21,336 nucleotides of DNA, taken from an uncultured Marmoricola sp. GTDB taxonomy: Bacteria > Actinomycetota > Actinomycetes > Propionibacteriales > Nocardioidaceae. The notes below the pieces were generated by a model. That model did no database searches and was not told where the DNA came from. It worked only from the letters and a program-made list of their open reading frames with translations. The position numbers were made by a program, and so were the translations under genes. The stretch spans positions 1 to 21,336 of the forward strand of contig CALMMO010000051.1 of assembly GCA_937868455.1 (NCBI GenBank), written 5' to 3'. Each line of letters opens with the position of its first letter. Positions within the stretch are counted from its first letter, which is position 1. Shown piece by piece: positions 1 through 7,578 of this stretch.

Positions 1-405
1 GAGTCCGTCGGTCGTGGTGGCCGACAATGAGACGGGTGCGCCAACGCAGGCGCTGAGCAACTCGGTGGCTTCTGCCCTCCCGGGGCCCAGCCGTGGGCGG
101 TTGCCGATCACTTGGATCGCGACGTTCCCGATGGTGAATCCTGCGGCGTGCACACGACGTACTGTCTCGGCGAGCAGCGCGAGCCCGGCCGCGCCGGCCC
201 ACTCGGGCTCGGCGACGCCGAAGTTTGAGCCCAGGTCGCCAAGACCGGCGGCTGAGAGCAAGGCATCGCACGCTGCGTGGCAGGCCACGTCGGCGTCTGA
301 GTGGCCTTCTAGTCCCTGAGGTTCATCGGGCCAGTGCAGCCCGGCCAGGTGCATGGGTCGGCCAGCGACGAGACGATGCACATCAGTGCCGATACCTACA
401 CGCAC
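1..405 (-). CDS. ispF: IspF, 2-C-methyl-D-erythritol 2,4-cyclodiphosphate synthase (3' end outside window)
   Basis: Non-mevalonate isoprenoid pathway enzyme that cyclises CDP-methylerythritol 2-phosphate to the 2,4-cyclodiphosphate, in the cytosol. The translation starts GIGTDVHRL, with the metal ligands D8 and H10, continues with the GHSDADV motif (residues 34-40) and the third ligand position H43, and ends at the window edge in the family's C-terminal ATTTDGL motif. 135 codons are present; family members are about 155-160 residues, so only some 20-25 are missing. The GTG start at 405 is chosen because it places GIGTDVH at the usual N-terminus; AAGG/GGAG lies just upstream. It begins 10 nt after the amidase stop, so the two genes are probably co-transcribed. 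In many actinobacteria ispF precedes cysS on the same strand; here it points away from it. Confidence 0.93.
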   Translation of the reverse strand, partial: MRVGIGTDVHRLVAGRPMHLAGLHWPDEPQGLEGHSDADVACHAACDALLSAAGLGDLGSNFGVAEPEWAGAAGLALLAETVRRVHAAGFTIGNVAIQVIGNRPRLGPGRAEATELLSACVGAPVSLSATTTDGL

Positions 406-415
406 AGCTCCGACC

Positions 416-1168
416 TTAGCGCCGTAGGAAGGCCCGCAGGCCTCGCACTAGTGATGCAGCCATGCGGTCGCGGCCCTCTGGCGTGCTCATCCACGCAGCA
501 TCGCGAGCCGAGCGCATGTTGCCCAATTCGGCCATCACCACGGGTACATCAGATCGATTGAGGGTGCCGAGATCTCCTCGGAAGTCCAGACCATCGCCGC
601 CGGCTGTGTAGGTGGCTGGGGTGTATCCAGCAGTGAGCAGGGCTGAGCGCACAGCCCGTGCCAAACGTGCTGATGGCGTGACGATGTCGCCCGTATATCC
701 CTTGACCAGGGTGGGGGCGATGATGTGAAACCCGCGTCCTCCGCTGGTTGATCCATCGCCATGAATGCTCAACGTGAGGTCGGCGCCGACCTTGGCGCCG
801 AACAACCCGCGCGCATCGATGCATGGACCCCACAGTGATTGCGAGTTGGCTGTGCGGGTGAGGTAAACCACTGCCCCTAAATCACGGAGCCGCCGAGCTA
901 CTCTGCGAGCGGTCAAGAAGGTAAAGGTTGCCTCTGGGAAACCACTGTTGGTTGCAGTACCGGTGCTATTGCAGGCCTTCTTGAACCCACCCGCATTGAC
1001 TAGGCGATTGATCTTGCTGGGGAAGTTGTGATTGCCCAGTTGGTGGCCCGGATCGATGGCGATGACGATCCCACTCAAAGGTTGCGTGGCCGCCTCAAGC
1101 GGGGTCGGCGCGAGGTTTAGCGTCAGCGCACTGAGAGCAATGGCGATGCCAAACCTGGAGAAAACCAC
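416..1168 (-). CDS. Exported N-acetylmuramoyl-L-alanine amidase (Amidase_3 family)
   Basis: Predicted zinc amidase that cuts the bond between N-acetylmuramic acid and L-alanine of peptidoglycan, outside the membrane. The 250-residue product has a Sec-type signal peptide (hydrophobic residues 8-20, likely cleavage near LEA at 24-26). The Amidase_3 pattern follows: zinc ligands H42 (IDPGHQ), E79 (FPEATF) and H136 (LSIHGDG), and the catalytic Glu E214 (MAELGNM). No separate SH3 or peptidoglycan-binding domain is seen. The GTG start at 1168 gives the complete signal peptide. It has no clear Shine-Dalgarno sequence, but a -10-like TAGCCT lies 6 nt upstream, which suggests leaderless translation. 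It is divergent from the molybdoenzyme gene (35-bp gap) and followed closely by ispF. Residues 60-78 include two Cys (66 and the later 116) that could form a disulfide; that is inference. Confidence 0.9.
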   Translation of the reverse strand: MVFSRFGIAIALSALTLNLAPTPLEAATQPLSGIVIAIDPGHQLGNHNFPSKINRLVNAGGFKKACNSTGTATNSGFPEATFTFLTARRVARRLRDLGAVVYLTRTANSQSLWGPCIDARGLFGAKVGADLTLSIHGDGSTSGGRGFHIIAPTLVKGYTGDIVTPSARLARAVRSALLTAGYTPATYTAGGDGLDFRGDLGTLNRSDVPVVMAELGNMRSARDAAWMSTPEGRDRMAASLVRGLRAFLRR

Positions 1169-1174
1169 CCCGCG

Positions 1175-1180
1175 AGGCTA
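1175..1180 (-). promoter_or_regulatory. -10 box TAGCCT, leaderless start of the amidase gene
   Basis: TAGCCT (TAnnnT) read on the minus strand, 6 nt before the GTG at 1168. No Shine-Dalgarno sequence is present, so transcription probably begins at or next to the start codon. No convincing -35 was found. Confidence 0.4.
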
Positions 1181-1203
1181 ACTCAGATGCGACTATTAAC
1201 GAC

Positions 1204-2703
1204 ATGTCACAGCGGGGAAGAGCGGCGCTCGGCGGCTCGTTGGTCGCCCTTAGCGGTGCGGCAGTGGCCGAAGGGTGCGCTGCTGCCCTGGGCACAGTGG
1301 GTCCCACCCGCGCCGTCAGCGAGATGGTCCGCGACCAAGTGCCGGGGCCCTTGGCACTCACATTGATTCATCTCGTCGGCCACTGGGACAAGCCGCTGTT
1401 GGTGGCAGGCACAGTTGCGGGCTTAGCGTCGGTCGGCGCGCTAGCTGGGATCACGAGTCTGCGCAGCCGACGTTTGGGGTACGCCGTGTTCGGCCTGCTC
1501 GCCCTCGTGGGTCTGCTCGCGCAAGTGCCGCTGACTTCGGTTGTGAAGCTTCTTCCCATCGCCATTGGCTCGATCACCTGGATCGTGGGACACAGGATGC
1601 TGCTCGGGGGAAGTGTCCCCTCAGTAGACGCCACCCAAGAGCCCACGAGCAGACGCACGTTTCTCAAGCGGGCCGCCTTTATCGGCGTAGTCGGGACAGC
1701 CGCCGGTGTCGGCGGGTGGTGGAAAGGCAGCACCCGGCGAAAGTTGGAGTCGGCCCGAGGGCTATTGCGACTTCCAGTTGATGCGGGCGTGGAGCCTCAA
1801 GGGGCAAATCTTGGCCTCAAGGGTATGGCGAAGTGGCGCACCCCCAATGAGTCGTTTTATCGAATCGACACCGCGCTTTCTCCGCCGTACGTCGCCCCCA
1901 ACACGTGGCGCTTGCGGGTGCACGGTCTGGTCGATCGAGAGATCACGTTGACGTACGAAGACCTGATCAACAGAGGACTTCAGGGTCGCTGGATCACGAT
2001 CAGTTGCGTCTCAAACGAAGTGGGCGGTCCATTAGTGGGCAACGCCTATTGGTCGGGCGTGCCGGTGCGCGAGATCTTGGCTGAGGCGGGAGTCCAACCA
2101 GGCGCCGATGCCGTGAAGCAGACCTCGGTGGATGGCTGGACATGCGGCACCCCACTCCAAGCGCTGCTCGACGAACCAGATGCCCTGTTAGTAGTTGCCA
2201 TGAACGGCGTCCCGCTACCAGTGGAGCATGGCTTCCCCGTGCGCATGGTGGTGCCTGGGCTCTACGGGTTTGTGTCGGCCACCAAGTGGCTGGTGGATCT
2301 AGAGGTCACTAAGTTCGAGGACTTTTCTGCCTACTGGACCGAACGCGGTTGGGCCGAAAAGGCTACCATGAAGCTCACGTCGCGCATCGACGTACCTGCC
2401 GACGGAGCAACCGTCGGGATTGGCCCCACTCGATTTGGCGGGGTTGCCTGGTCGCCAGGAGTGGGCATCGAGGCGGTTGAGGTGCAACTGGATGGGGGAG
2501 CCTGGGAGCAAGCCATCCTAGGAAACGTTGAAGGTATTGATACGTGGGTGCAGTGGAGCATCGCCGCGACGCTCGATGCCGGAGATCATGTGGTGCTGGT
2601 GCGGGCCCGTGACAAATCAGGTGCCACCCAAACCGCTGTGGTTCGAGACGTGGTGCCTGATGGTGCCACTGGTTGGCACAAGGTGGAGTTCACCGCCTCG
2701 TGA
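1204..2703 (+). CDS. Membrane-anchored sulfite-oxidase-type molybdopterin oxidoreductase
   Basis: The product (499 aa) has an N-terminal membrane region with hydrophobic segments near residues 10-30, 64-84, 91-110 and 113-128. A twin-arginine motif follows inside the chain (SRRTFLKRAAF, R150-R151), with a hydrophobic stretch at 157-172. The catalytic part is an oxidoreductase molybdopterin-binding domain (about 215-370) with the Mo-ligand Cys at C268 (ITISCVSN), then a Mo-co dimerisation, Ig-like domain (about 390-497). The family oxidises small substrates such as sulfite or reduces sulfoxides; the substrate here is unknown. The layout predicts a catalytic domain outside the membrane, exported folded by Tat. 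ATG at 1204 gives the full membrane region. The SDR gene follows after 23 bp. Similar membrane-plus-SUOX proteins are known in mycobacteria, so the domain combination is not unique. Confidence 0.88.
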   Translation: MSQRGRAALGGSLVALSGAAVAEGCAAALGTVGPTRAVSEMVRDQVPGPLALTLIHLVGHWDKPLLVAGTVAGLASVGALAGITSLRSRRLGYAVFGLLALVGLLAQVPLTSVVKLLPIAIGSITWIVGHRMLLGGSVPSVDATQEPTSRRTFLKRAAFIGVVGTAAGVGGWWKGSTRRKLESARGLLRLPVDAGVEPQGANLGLKGMAKWRTPNESFYRIDTALSPPYVAPNTWRLRVHGLVDREITLTYEDLINRGLQGRWITISCVSNEVGGPLVGNAYWSGVPVREILAEAGVQPGADAVKQTSVDGWTCGTPLQALLDEPDALLVVAMNGVPLPVEHGFPVRMVVPGLYGFVSATKWLVDLEVTKFEDFSAYWTERGWAEKATMKLTSRIDVPADGATVGIGPTRFGGVAWSPGVGIEAVEVQLDGGAWEQAILGNVEGIDTWVQWSIAATLDAGDHVVLVRARDKSGATQTAVVRDVVPDGATGWHKVEFTAS

Positions 2704-2726
2704 GCCATTGGGCATCATGACGTCTT

Positions 2727-3497
2727 ATGGATGACTTTTCCGGACTCGATGGTGCGGCCCTGGTCGTGGGTGCAAGCGGCGGGATTGGGCGTGTGGTTGC
2801 CCAGATGCTTATCGAGCGAGGCTGTGATGTGGCACTTACCTGGCGCACTAATGCCGACTCCGTGGATGCGCTGGTGGCGCAGGCGCACGAGCGTGGCGTG
2901 CGGGCCAAGACATGGCCACTCGACGTTGAAGACATGGTTGAGGCCGCTGGTGTGGTCGATGCCGTTGCCGACTACTTCGGTGGCATTCACACCGTCGTAC
3001 ACGCTGCAGGACCGCACGTGCCGATGACTCACCTCTCGGCAGTTGCCCCCGGGTACCTCCTGGACCAGCTCAACGCCGATGTCATGGGCTTTGCCAACGT
3101 GGTCTTGCCAGCGTTGCCGCACCTGCGAGGCTCGGCCGGGTCCATTGTGGCGGTGACGACCGCGGCAACCTCTCGCTACCCGGTCCGCGACGCGCTCTCA
3201 TCGATCCCCAAGGGCGCCGTCGAGCAGTTCATTAAGGCTGTGGCGGCAGAAGAAGGCAGGTACGGCGTGCGCGCCAATTGCGTTGGCCCAGGCATGCTGA
3301 CCGATGGCATGGCCGAACGCTTGATCAGCTCCGGAGAACTCGATGAGCGCGCCCTCGAAGTGGCCAGGGGCAACATCGCGCTGCGCACGTTTGGTACGGC
3401 GCACGACATCGCCGAGGCCGTCTGCTTCTTGGCCTCGAGGCGTGCCGGGTTCATCACTGGACAAAAGCTCGATGTCGACGGCGGCTACTCGGTCTAG
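2727..3497 (+). CDS. Short-chain dehydrogenase/reductase (SDR) family protein, atypical active site
   Basis: A 256-residue Rossmann-fold protein of classical SDR length. The cofactor motif GASGGIG is at 15-21, the LDV of the adenine pocket at 65-67, and the AAG (NAG-type) motif at 93-95. The region expected to hold YxxxK reads LSSIPKGA (157-164): the Lys is K162, but the Tyr position four residues earlier is S158. The usual catalytic Ser about 13 residues before it is Thr (T144/T145). The C-terminal pattern GQKLDVDGGYS (245-255) is typical. It is therefore a real SDR by fold, but its chemistry is doubtful; it may bind NAD(P) without normal reductase activity or use other residues. It lies 23 bp after the molybdoenzyme and is probably in the same operon. 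Its stop codon shares the palindrome CTAG with the stop of the convergent SGNH gene. No strong RBS is seen. Confidence 0.85.
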   Translation: MDDFSGLDGAALVVGASGGIGRVVAQMLIERGCDVALTWRTNADSVDALVAQAHERGVRAKTWPLDVEDMVEAAGVVDAVADYFGGIHTVVHAAGPHVPMTHLSAVAPGYLLDQLNADVMGFANVVLPALPHLRGSAGSIVAVTTAATSRYPVRDALSSIPKGAVEQFIKAVAAEEGRYGVRANCVGPGMLTDGMAERLISSGELDERALEVARGNIALRTFGTAHDIAEAVCFLASRRAGFITGQKLDVDGGYSV

Positions 3498-4267
3498 CTT
3501 GAGATTGGCCCCAACGTGGGTCGCTTCGGCTGCACGTTGTCACCAGATGAGCGGCCAGTGAGCCGACGGTGAACCCATGGTGCGGCGTGTTCCTTGGCCC
3601 ACTGGAAGTGTTCTTGTCGAGCCTCGGCGGCGGTGCGTTGCGGTGGAGGGGGCACAGGTGGCACCGGCAACTGGTGCTCGATGCCGAGCCGGTCCAAGAC
3701 CGCACGAGCGATGTGTTGGTGACCGCCGGCGTTGAGATGCATCCGGTCGTCGTCCCAGATGGCGTAGGGCGGCACGTCGCGCATCCGCCACATGTCCACG
3801 ATCAGCGCCCCGGTCTCGTCGGCGATCTCGCGCACGCCTTCGTTGTAGATTGCCATCCGCCCACGCACTGGTTTGAAAATCAAGGAGATGCCGGGGTCGT
3901 AGGCGGTGAAGAGCACGATGGTGGCTCCAGTTGCGCTTAGCGCCTTGATGCCTTCGGTGTACGACGCGACCAATGCGTCGATATCCACTTTGGGTCGGAG
4001 CAAGTCGTTGGCGCCCGAATAGATAGACACCAAGTCGGGCCGCAAAGCGATCGCCGGCGCGAGTTGTTCATCGAGGATGCTGGCCATCTTGCGACCTCGA
4101 ATCGCCAAGTTGGCGTAGCCGAAGTCGGGCGTCTGCGCGTTGAGGACCTCAGCGACTCGATCGGCCCAACCACGCAACCCGTTGGGGCGATCGGGATCGG
4201 GATCACCCACGCCTTCGGTGAATGAATCGCCGAGGGCGACGTACCGATGAAAGGTGGGTGCAGGCAT
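3494..4267 (-). CDS. SGNH/GDSL-type hydrolase (esterase/lipase family)
   Basis: A 257-residue SGNH hydrolase, probably an esterase of unknown substrate. Block I is VALGDSFTEG with nucleophile S15. The block II glycine lies in AIRGRK (55-60), block III is SGANDLL with N87, and block V is DDRMHLN with D174 and H177, which complete the triad. The C-terminal tail is proline-rich (PVPPVPPPP, 201-209), then basic and probably flexible. No signal peptide is seen, so it is likely cytosolic. The start is ATG 4267: it puts GDS at the usual distance from the N-terminus, and a -10-like TACGAT lies 7 nt upstream, fitting a leaderless message. A longer reading to 4363 would run through this promoter. It is divergent from cysS and convergent with the SDR gene, sharing the CTAG at 3494-3497. 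Confidence 0.88.
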   Translation of the reverse strand: MPAPTFHRYVALGDSFTEGVGDPDPDRPNGLRGWADRVAEVLNAQTPDFGYANLAIRGRKMASILDEQLAPAIALRPDLVSIYSGANDLLRPKVDIDALVASYTEGIKALSATGATIVLFTAYDPGISLIFKPVRGRMAIYNEGVREIADETGALIVDMWRMRDVPPYAIWDDDRMHLNAGGHQHIARAVLDRLGIEHQLPVPPVPPPPQRTAAEARQEHFQWAKEHAAPWVHRRLTGRSSGDNVQPKRPTLGPISS

Positions 4268-4274
4268 GCAGCAG

Positions 4275-4280
4275 ATCGTA
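4275..4280 (-). promoter_or_regulatory. -10 box TACGAT, leaderless start of the SGNH hydrolase gene
   Basis: TACGAT on the minus strand with 7 nt to ATG 4267. There is no Shine-Dalgarno sequence in those 7 nt. It lies in the 83-bp divergent region shared with cysS. Confidence 0.4.
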
Positions 4281-4341
4281 TGACGCTTAAGCAGGTGCGC
4301 ATGCGGTGGGCGACGATGCAAGGCCCGGGCGTGATCGCCGA

Positions 4342-4347
4342 TAGAAT
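4342..4347 (+). promoter_or_regulatory. -10 box TAGAAT, leaderless start of cysS
   Basis: TAGAAT lies 3 nt before the GTG at 4351 and 6 nt before the next GTG at 4354. The second spacing is ideal for a leaderless transcript starting at 4354, so the true start may be the second GTG. No clear -35 is seen. Confidence 0.45.
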
Positions 4348-4350
4348 CCT

Positions 4351-5736
4351 GTGGTGTCCGCACTCAGACTCTATGACTCCCTTACCCGCCAGGTCCGCGA
4401 CTTCGTGCCGCTGATCCCCGGTCGCGCGAGCATTTACGTCTGTGGCCTCACAGTCCAAAGCGAGCCGCACGTCGGCCATGTGCGCTCTGCAGTCAACTTC
4501 GATGTCTTGCGTCGCTGGCTCTCCGCTTCGGGGCTTGCCGTCGATTTCATCCGCAACATCACCGACATTGACGACAAGATCTTGACCAAGTCGGCCGAGC
4601 AGGGCCGCCCTTGGTACAACCTGGCTTACGACATGTCGCGAGCCCTCGACCAGGCCTACACCTCCCTCAACGTGTTGCCGCCAACCTATGAGCCGCTGGC
4701 CACCGGGCACATTCCGGAGATGGTTGAGTTAATCGCCGAACTAATTGATGCCGGCCATGCGTATGTAGCTCCCGATGCGTCGGGTGACGTGTACTTCGAC
4801 GTTCAGTCGTGGCCCGCCTATGGCGAACTCAGCGGCCAAAGGGTCGACGACATGGAAGCCGCAGCTGATGCTGACCCTCGCGGCAAACACGACCCACGTG
4901 ACTTTGCGCTGTGGAAAGGCCACAAGGAAAGCGAGCCCGTCACTGCTTCGTGGCCCGCTCCTTGGGGTCGTGGTCGGCCTGGCTGGCACATCGAGTGCTC
5001 GGCGATGGCGGGCAAATACCTGGGTGCGGACTTCGACATTCACGGTGGCGGCGTGGACCTTAGGTTCCCTCACCACGAGAACGAGCAAGCGCAGTCGCGT
5101 GCCAGCGGGCGTGGGTTCGCCCAAACCTGGATGCACAACGCCTGGATCACCACGGCTGGCGAAAAGATGAGCAAGTCGTTGGGCAACTCATTGGTGGTCG
5201 GCGAAGTCATCAAGCGGGTCCGCCCAGTCGAACTTCGCTACTACATGGTCGCGGCGCACTACCGCTCGATGGTGGAGTTTTCCTTTGAGGCACTAGATGA
5301 GGCGGCGGCGTCGTACCGACGCATTGAGGGGTTCCTCGAACGCGCCAGTCGTGCCACTGGCGAACTGCCAGCAGGTTTCGTTGCCGCGATGAACGACGAC
5401 CTGGGCACCCCGGCTGCGCTGGCCGTGCTGCATGACACTGTGCGGGCTGGCAACAAGGCACTGGCCGCCGGAGATTCGGCTGTAGCCGAAGCCGGTTCAG
5501 TTGTGGCAATGCTGTCGGTGTTGGGTCTCGACCCGGCCGATCCCGCCTGGGGAACCGCATCAGAGAGCGGCCTGCACGGCGCACTTGACGCGCTGGTCTC
5601 GACGTTGTTGGAACAACGTGCCGCCGCACGTGCAGCAAAGGATTGGGCGGCCGCCGACGGCGTACGCGACGCCCTCAAAGCTGCGGGTGTTGAGGTTGAA
5701 GACACCCCCGAAGGCCCGAAGTGGAGTTTGAGTTAG
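4351..5736 (+). CDS. cysS: Cysteinyl-tRNA synthetase
   Basis: Charges tRNA-Cys with cysteine in the cytosol. It is a full-length class I synthetase of 461 residues. The HIGH-type motif is PHVGH (39-43) and the KMSKS motif is at 272-276. Zinc ligands follow the CysS pattern: C31 (VCGLT), C216 (IECSAM), H241 and E245 in HHENE, with the same 25- and 4-residue spacings as the E. coli enzyme. The NITDIDDK motif is at 69-76. The C-terminal helical DALR-type domain ends in an editing-free tail. Two GTG codons in tandem (4351, 4354) are possible starts; the -10 box TAGAAT favours the second. The rlmB-type gene begins right after its stop codon, so the two are an operon. The gene carries no motif of the MshC ligase used for mycothiol and is the true synthetase. 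Confidence 0.97.
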   Translation: MVSALRLYDSLTRQVRDFVPLIPGRASIYVCGLTVQSEPHVGHVRSAVNFDVLRRWLSASGLAVDFIRNITDIDDKILTKSAEQGRPWYNLAYDMSRALDQAYTSLNVLPPTYEPLATGHIPEMVELIAELIDAGHAYVAPDASGDVYFDVQSWPAYGELSGQRVDDMEAAADADPRGKHDPRDFALWKGHKESEPVTASWPAPWGRGRPGWHIECSAMAGKYLGADFDIHGGGVDLRFPHHENEQAQSRASGRGFAQTWMHNAWITTAGEKMSKSLGNSLVVGEVIKRVRPVELRYYMVAAHYRSMVEFSFEALDEAAASYRRIEGFLERASRATGELPAGFVAAMNDDLGTPAALAVLHDTVRAGNKALAAGDSAVAEAGSVVAMLSVLGLDPADPAWGTASESGLHGALDALVSTLLEQRAAARAAKDWAAADGVRDALKAAGVEVEDTPEGPKWSLS

Positions 5737-6681
5737 ATGGCAGGCAATTCCGCGCGCAGAGGCGCGATTAAGAAGACCGGCAAAGGTAACCCGACAGCTG
5801 GTTCGGGCGGCCGAGTGCGCCGGGCGCTTGAGGGCAAGGGGCCTACGCCCAAGGCCTTTGAACGTGAGGGGCACAAGGCTTACAAGATGCGTCAGAAGGC
5901 TGACCGCGTCGCGTCGTCTCGCCCGAAGAAGCGTGGCGGCGGGGCAGCCGAATGGGTCGCAGGTCGCAACTCCGTGGTCGAGGTACTACGCGCGCGGATG
6001 CCCGTCACAGCTGTGTATGTCGCCGAGAACGCCGAGCGCGACGGACGCCTGCGTGAGGTGTTCCAACTGACCTCCGAGTTGGGCGTCGGCATGCTCGAAG
6101 TGCCTCGAGGTGAACTCGACAAACTCACCGGTGGCGCGGTGCACCAGGGCCTTGCTGCTCGAGTGCCGGCGTACGAATATGCCCACCCAGACGAACTGCT
6201 CGAAACCGCGGCCGCTCGTGGAGAGTCTGCGCTCATCGTGGCGCTCGACTCGGTGACCGATCCCCGCAACTTGGGTGCGGTGGTGCGTTCTGCATCCGGG
6301 TTTGGTGCGCATGGGGTTTTGATTCCTGAGCGTCGAGCGGCGGGCATGACTGCTGCCGCCTGGAAAACCTCAGCAGGCGCGGCGTCGCGTGTGCCCGTGG
6401 CGCAAGCCGTTAACTTGGTGCGCCAACTGAAGGCGTATCAAGAAGCCGGGTGCATGGTCGTCGGGCTGGCAGCTGATGGCGACGTCTCGCTGCCAGACTT
6501 CGAGCTCGGTTCGGGGCCTCTGGTGATCGTGGTGGGCTCTGAAGGCAAAGGCCTTTCGCGGCTCGTTGCGCAGACGTGCGACCAACTGCTCAGCATCCCG
6601 ATGGCCTCGGGGCTCGAGTCGCTCAATGCGGGCGTTGCGGCCTCGATTGTGTTGTACGCCGTCGACCAAGCCCGCCACTAA
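5737..6681 (+). CDS. rlmB: TrmH/SpoU-family 23S rRNA 2'-O-ribose methyltransferase (RlmB type)
   Basis: Predicted to methylate the 2'-O of a guanosine in 23S rRNA using S-adenosylmethionine. The 314-residue protein has three parts. A basic, low-complexity N-terminal extension (1-70) is rich in Lys, Arg and Gly. The substrate-binding domain (about 73-148) begins WVAGRNSVVEVL. The knotted SPOUT domain (about 165-312) carries motif 1 DPRNLGAVVRSA (N178, R184), motif 2 VGSEGKGL (266-273) and motif 3 with MASGLESLNAGVA (289-301). The start ATG directly follows the cysS stop (TAGATG), and a GGAG lies inside the end of cysS, so translation is probably coupled. The exact target base cannot be told from sequence; the cysS neighbour and the length fit the actinobacterial RlmB-type group. 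Confidence 0.9.
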   Translation: MAGNSARRGAIKKTGKGNPTAGSGGRVRRALEGKGPTPKAFEREGHKAYKMRQKADRVASSRPKKRGGGAAEWVAGRNSVVEVLRARMPVTAVYVAENAERDGRLREVFQLTSELGVGMLEVPRGELDKLTGGAVHQGLAARVPAYEYAHPDELLETAAARGESALIVALDSVTDPRNLGAVVRSASGFGAHGVLIPERRAAGMTAAAWKTSAGAASRVPVAQAVNLVRQLKAYQEAGCMVVGLAADGDVSLPDFELGSGPLVIVVGSEGKGLSRLVAQTCDQLLSIPMASGLESLNAGVAASIVLYAVDQARH

Positions 6682-6745
6682 CTGCTGCTCAAAAGTTGTC
6701 CTTTTCGTCCCTTGTCACCATTGCGGGGGATCGCAGAAGGTAGTG

Positions 6746-6767
6746 GGGAGCTCAATCGGGGGCTCCC
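6746..6767 (+). terminator. Small hairpin before secreted protein copy 1
   Basis: GGGAGC (6746-6751) can pair with GCTCCC (6762-6767) over a 10-nt loop. It lies between the rlmB-type gene and the RBS of the next gene (AGGAG at 6774-6778). There is no T-run after it, so it may be a weak terminator or a 5'-UTR hairpin. Confidence 0.3.
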
Positions 6768-6786
6768 TCACATAGGAGCAGGGCGC

Positions 6787-7347
6787 ATGAAATTTAGGGC
6801 AGCCATCGGTGTCGCCGCGGTGATCGCGTTGATCACCCCAGGTGCAGCATTTGCCAAGACCAACAACACGTTCGACCCCCTGGGCGACCAGACCGCTACA
6901 GATTCCCCGCCGGTGGGTTCGCACGAAATGGACATCACCAAATTCACCACCACCTATAAGCGCACCGGCATCACTGTGCGAATCAAGGTCGCGGCGATGG
7001 ACATCGATGACGTGAACCGGGTTGAGGTGTTGGTGATTGGCACGAACGGCTACGTGGTATCGATCTCGGGCAAGTTTGACCAAACCAGCAGTGAGTTCGG
7101 AGTCCTTAACGGATCCTCGCTACGTCAGCTTTCGCGCATCGGGTGCTCAGGTTTCTCGGCATCGGTGAAGCAATCGGCCAAACTCATGACCTTCAAAGTT
7201 CCTGCTGGGTGCGTGGGCGGTGCCAGCGCAATCAAGACCGCAGCCGCCACAACCGCATTGTTCGCCGCGGGTGGAGAGTTGTACGACGACGTTAACTACG
7301 AGGGCTCCTTCACTGGGCCGTGGGTTCCCAAGCGGCACGCTCGCTGA
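6787..7347 (+). CDS. Small secreted protein of unrecognised family, copy 1
   Basis: I do not recognise the family. The 186-residue product has a Sec signal peptide (hydrophobic core about 5-20, cleavage expected after AFA at 21-23), giving a mature protein of about 163 residues. It shares with the proteins at 8910 and 9659 the motif DPxGD (30-34), a MDI.F pattern (48-53), two Cys exactly 22 residues apart (C120, C142; a likely disulfide) and a GPW ending near the C-terminus (177-179). The mature part alternates short hydrophobic and polar stretches, suggesting a beta-rich fold. The start ATG 6787 is supported by AGGAG 8 nt upstream. It is the most divergent of the three and lacks the upstream block shared by copies 2 and 3. 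The two-hairpin repeat begins 17 nt after its stop. Confidence 0.75.
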   Translation: MKFRAAIGVAAVIALITPGAAFAKTNNTFDPLGDQTATDSPPVGSHEMDITKFTTTYKRTGITVRIKVAAMDIDDVNRVEVLVIGTNGYVVSISGKFDQTSSEFGVLNGSSLRQLSRIGCSGFSASVKQSAKLMTFKVPAGCVGGASAIKTAAATTALFAAGGELYDDVNYEGSFTGPWVPKRHAR

Positions 7348-7364
7348 GTGCGTTCCACCACTGC

Positions 7365-7440
7365 AAAAGTCACAAGTAAACCTGTGACTTTGACACTTTG
7401 CGGGGGAGATCTCCCCCGCAAAGCGTCAAACATCCGGGTG
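7365..7440. repeat. Two-hairpin palindromic repeat, copy A
   Basis: About 76 bp, matched at 14036-14111 with about 69 identical positions. Hairpin 1 is AAAGTCACA / TGTGACTTT (7366-7374 with 7383-7391, 8-nt loop). Hairpin 2 is a 42-bp palindrome (7389-7430) with 21-nt arms, centre AGATCT and one mismatch. The three T's at 7389-7391 belong to both stems. It ends with CATCC and GGTG, which are also present in copy B. It sits after secreted protein copy 1 and may act as a terminator. Confidence 0.8.
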
Positions 7441-7532
7441 TCGTGAGCCCGTTCACCCTTCTCGCAGCGGGATCGGCCTGTTGCCCCTCGGAATAAGGGG
7501 TTGAACGACCAGTGGGATCCACTTCCCATGCA

Positions 7533-7578
7533 AAACTGACGCTTCCCATGTGAAACTTCACATGGGAAGCGTCAGTTT
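7533..7578. repeat. 46-bp inverted repeat with 22-bp perfect arms
   Basis: Arms 7533-7554 and 7557-7578 are exact reverse complements separated by only AC. The arm begins AAACTGACGCTTCCC. In RNA or single-stranded DNA this is a very stable stem. The outer five bases also form the start of the next palindrome. Confidence 0.85.

Noticed and set aside
14..419. Plus-strand open frames at the left edge
   Set aside because: They are shadows of ispF, whose minus-strand translation has clear IspF motifs.
4268..4363. Longer N-terminus of the SGNH hydrolase to 4363
   Set aside because: It would cover the divergent promoter region, overlaps the cysS start, and shows no family similarity.
7365..7440. 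The repeat as a MITE or insertion sequence
   Set aside because: No target-site duplication could be identified at its flanks, and no transposase is in the window; REP-like or terminator-like is the safer reading.
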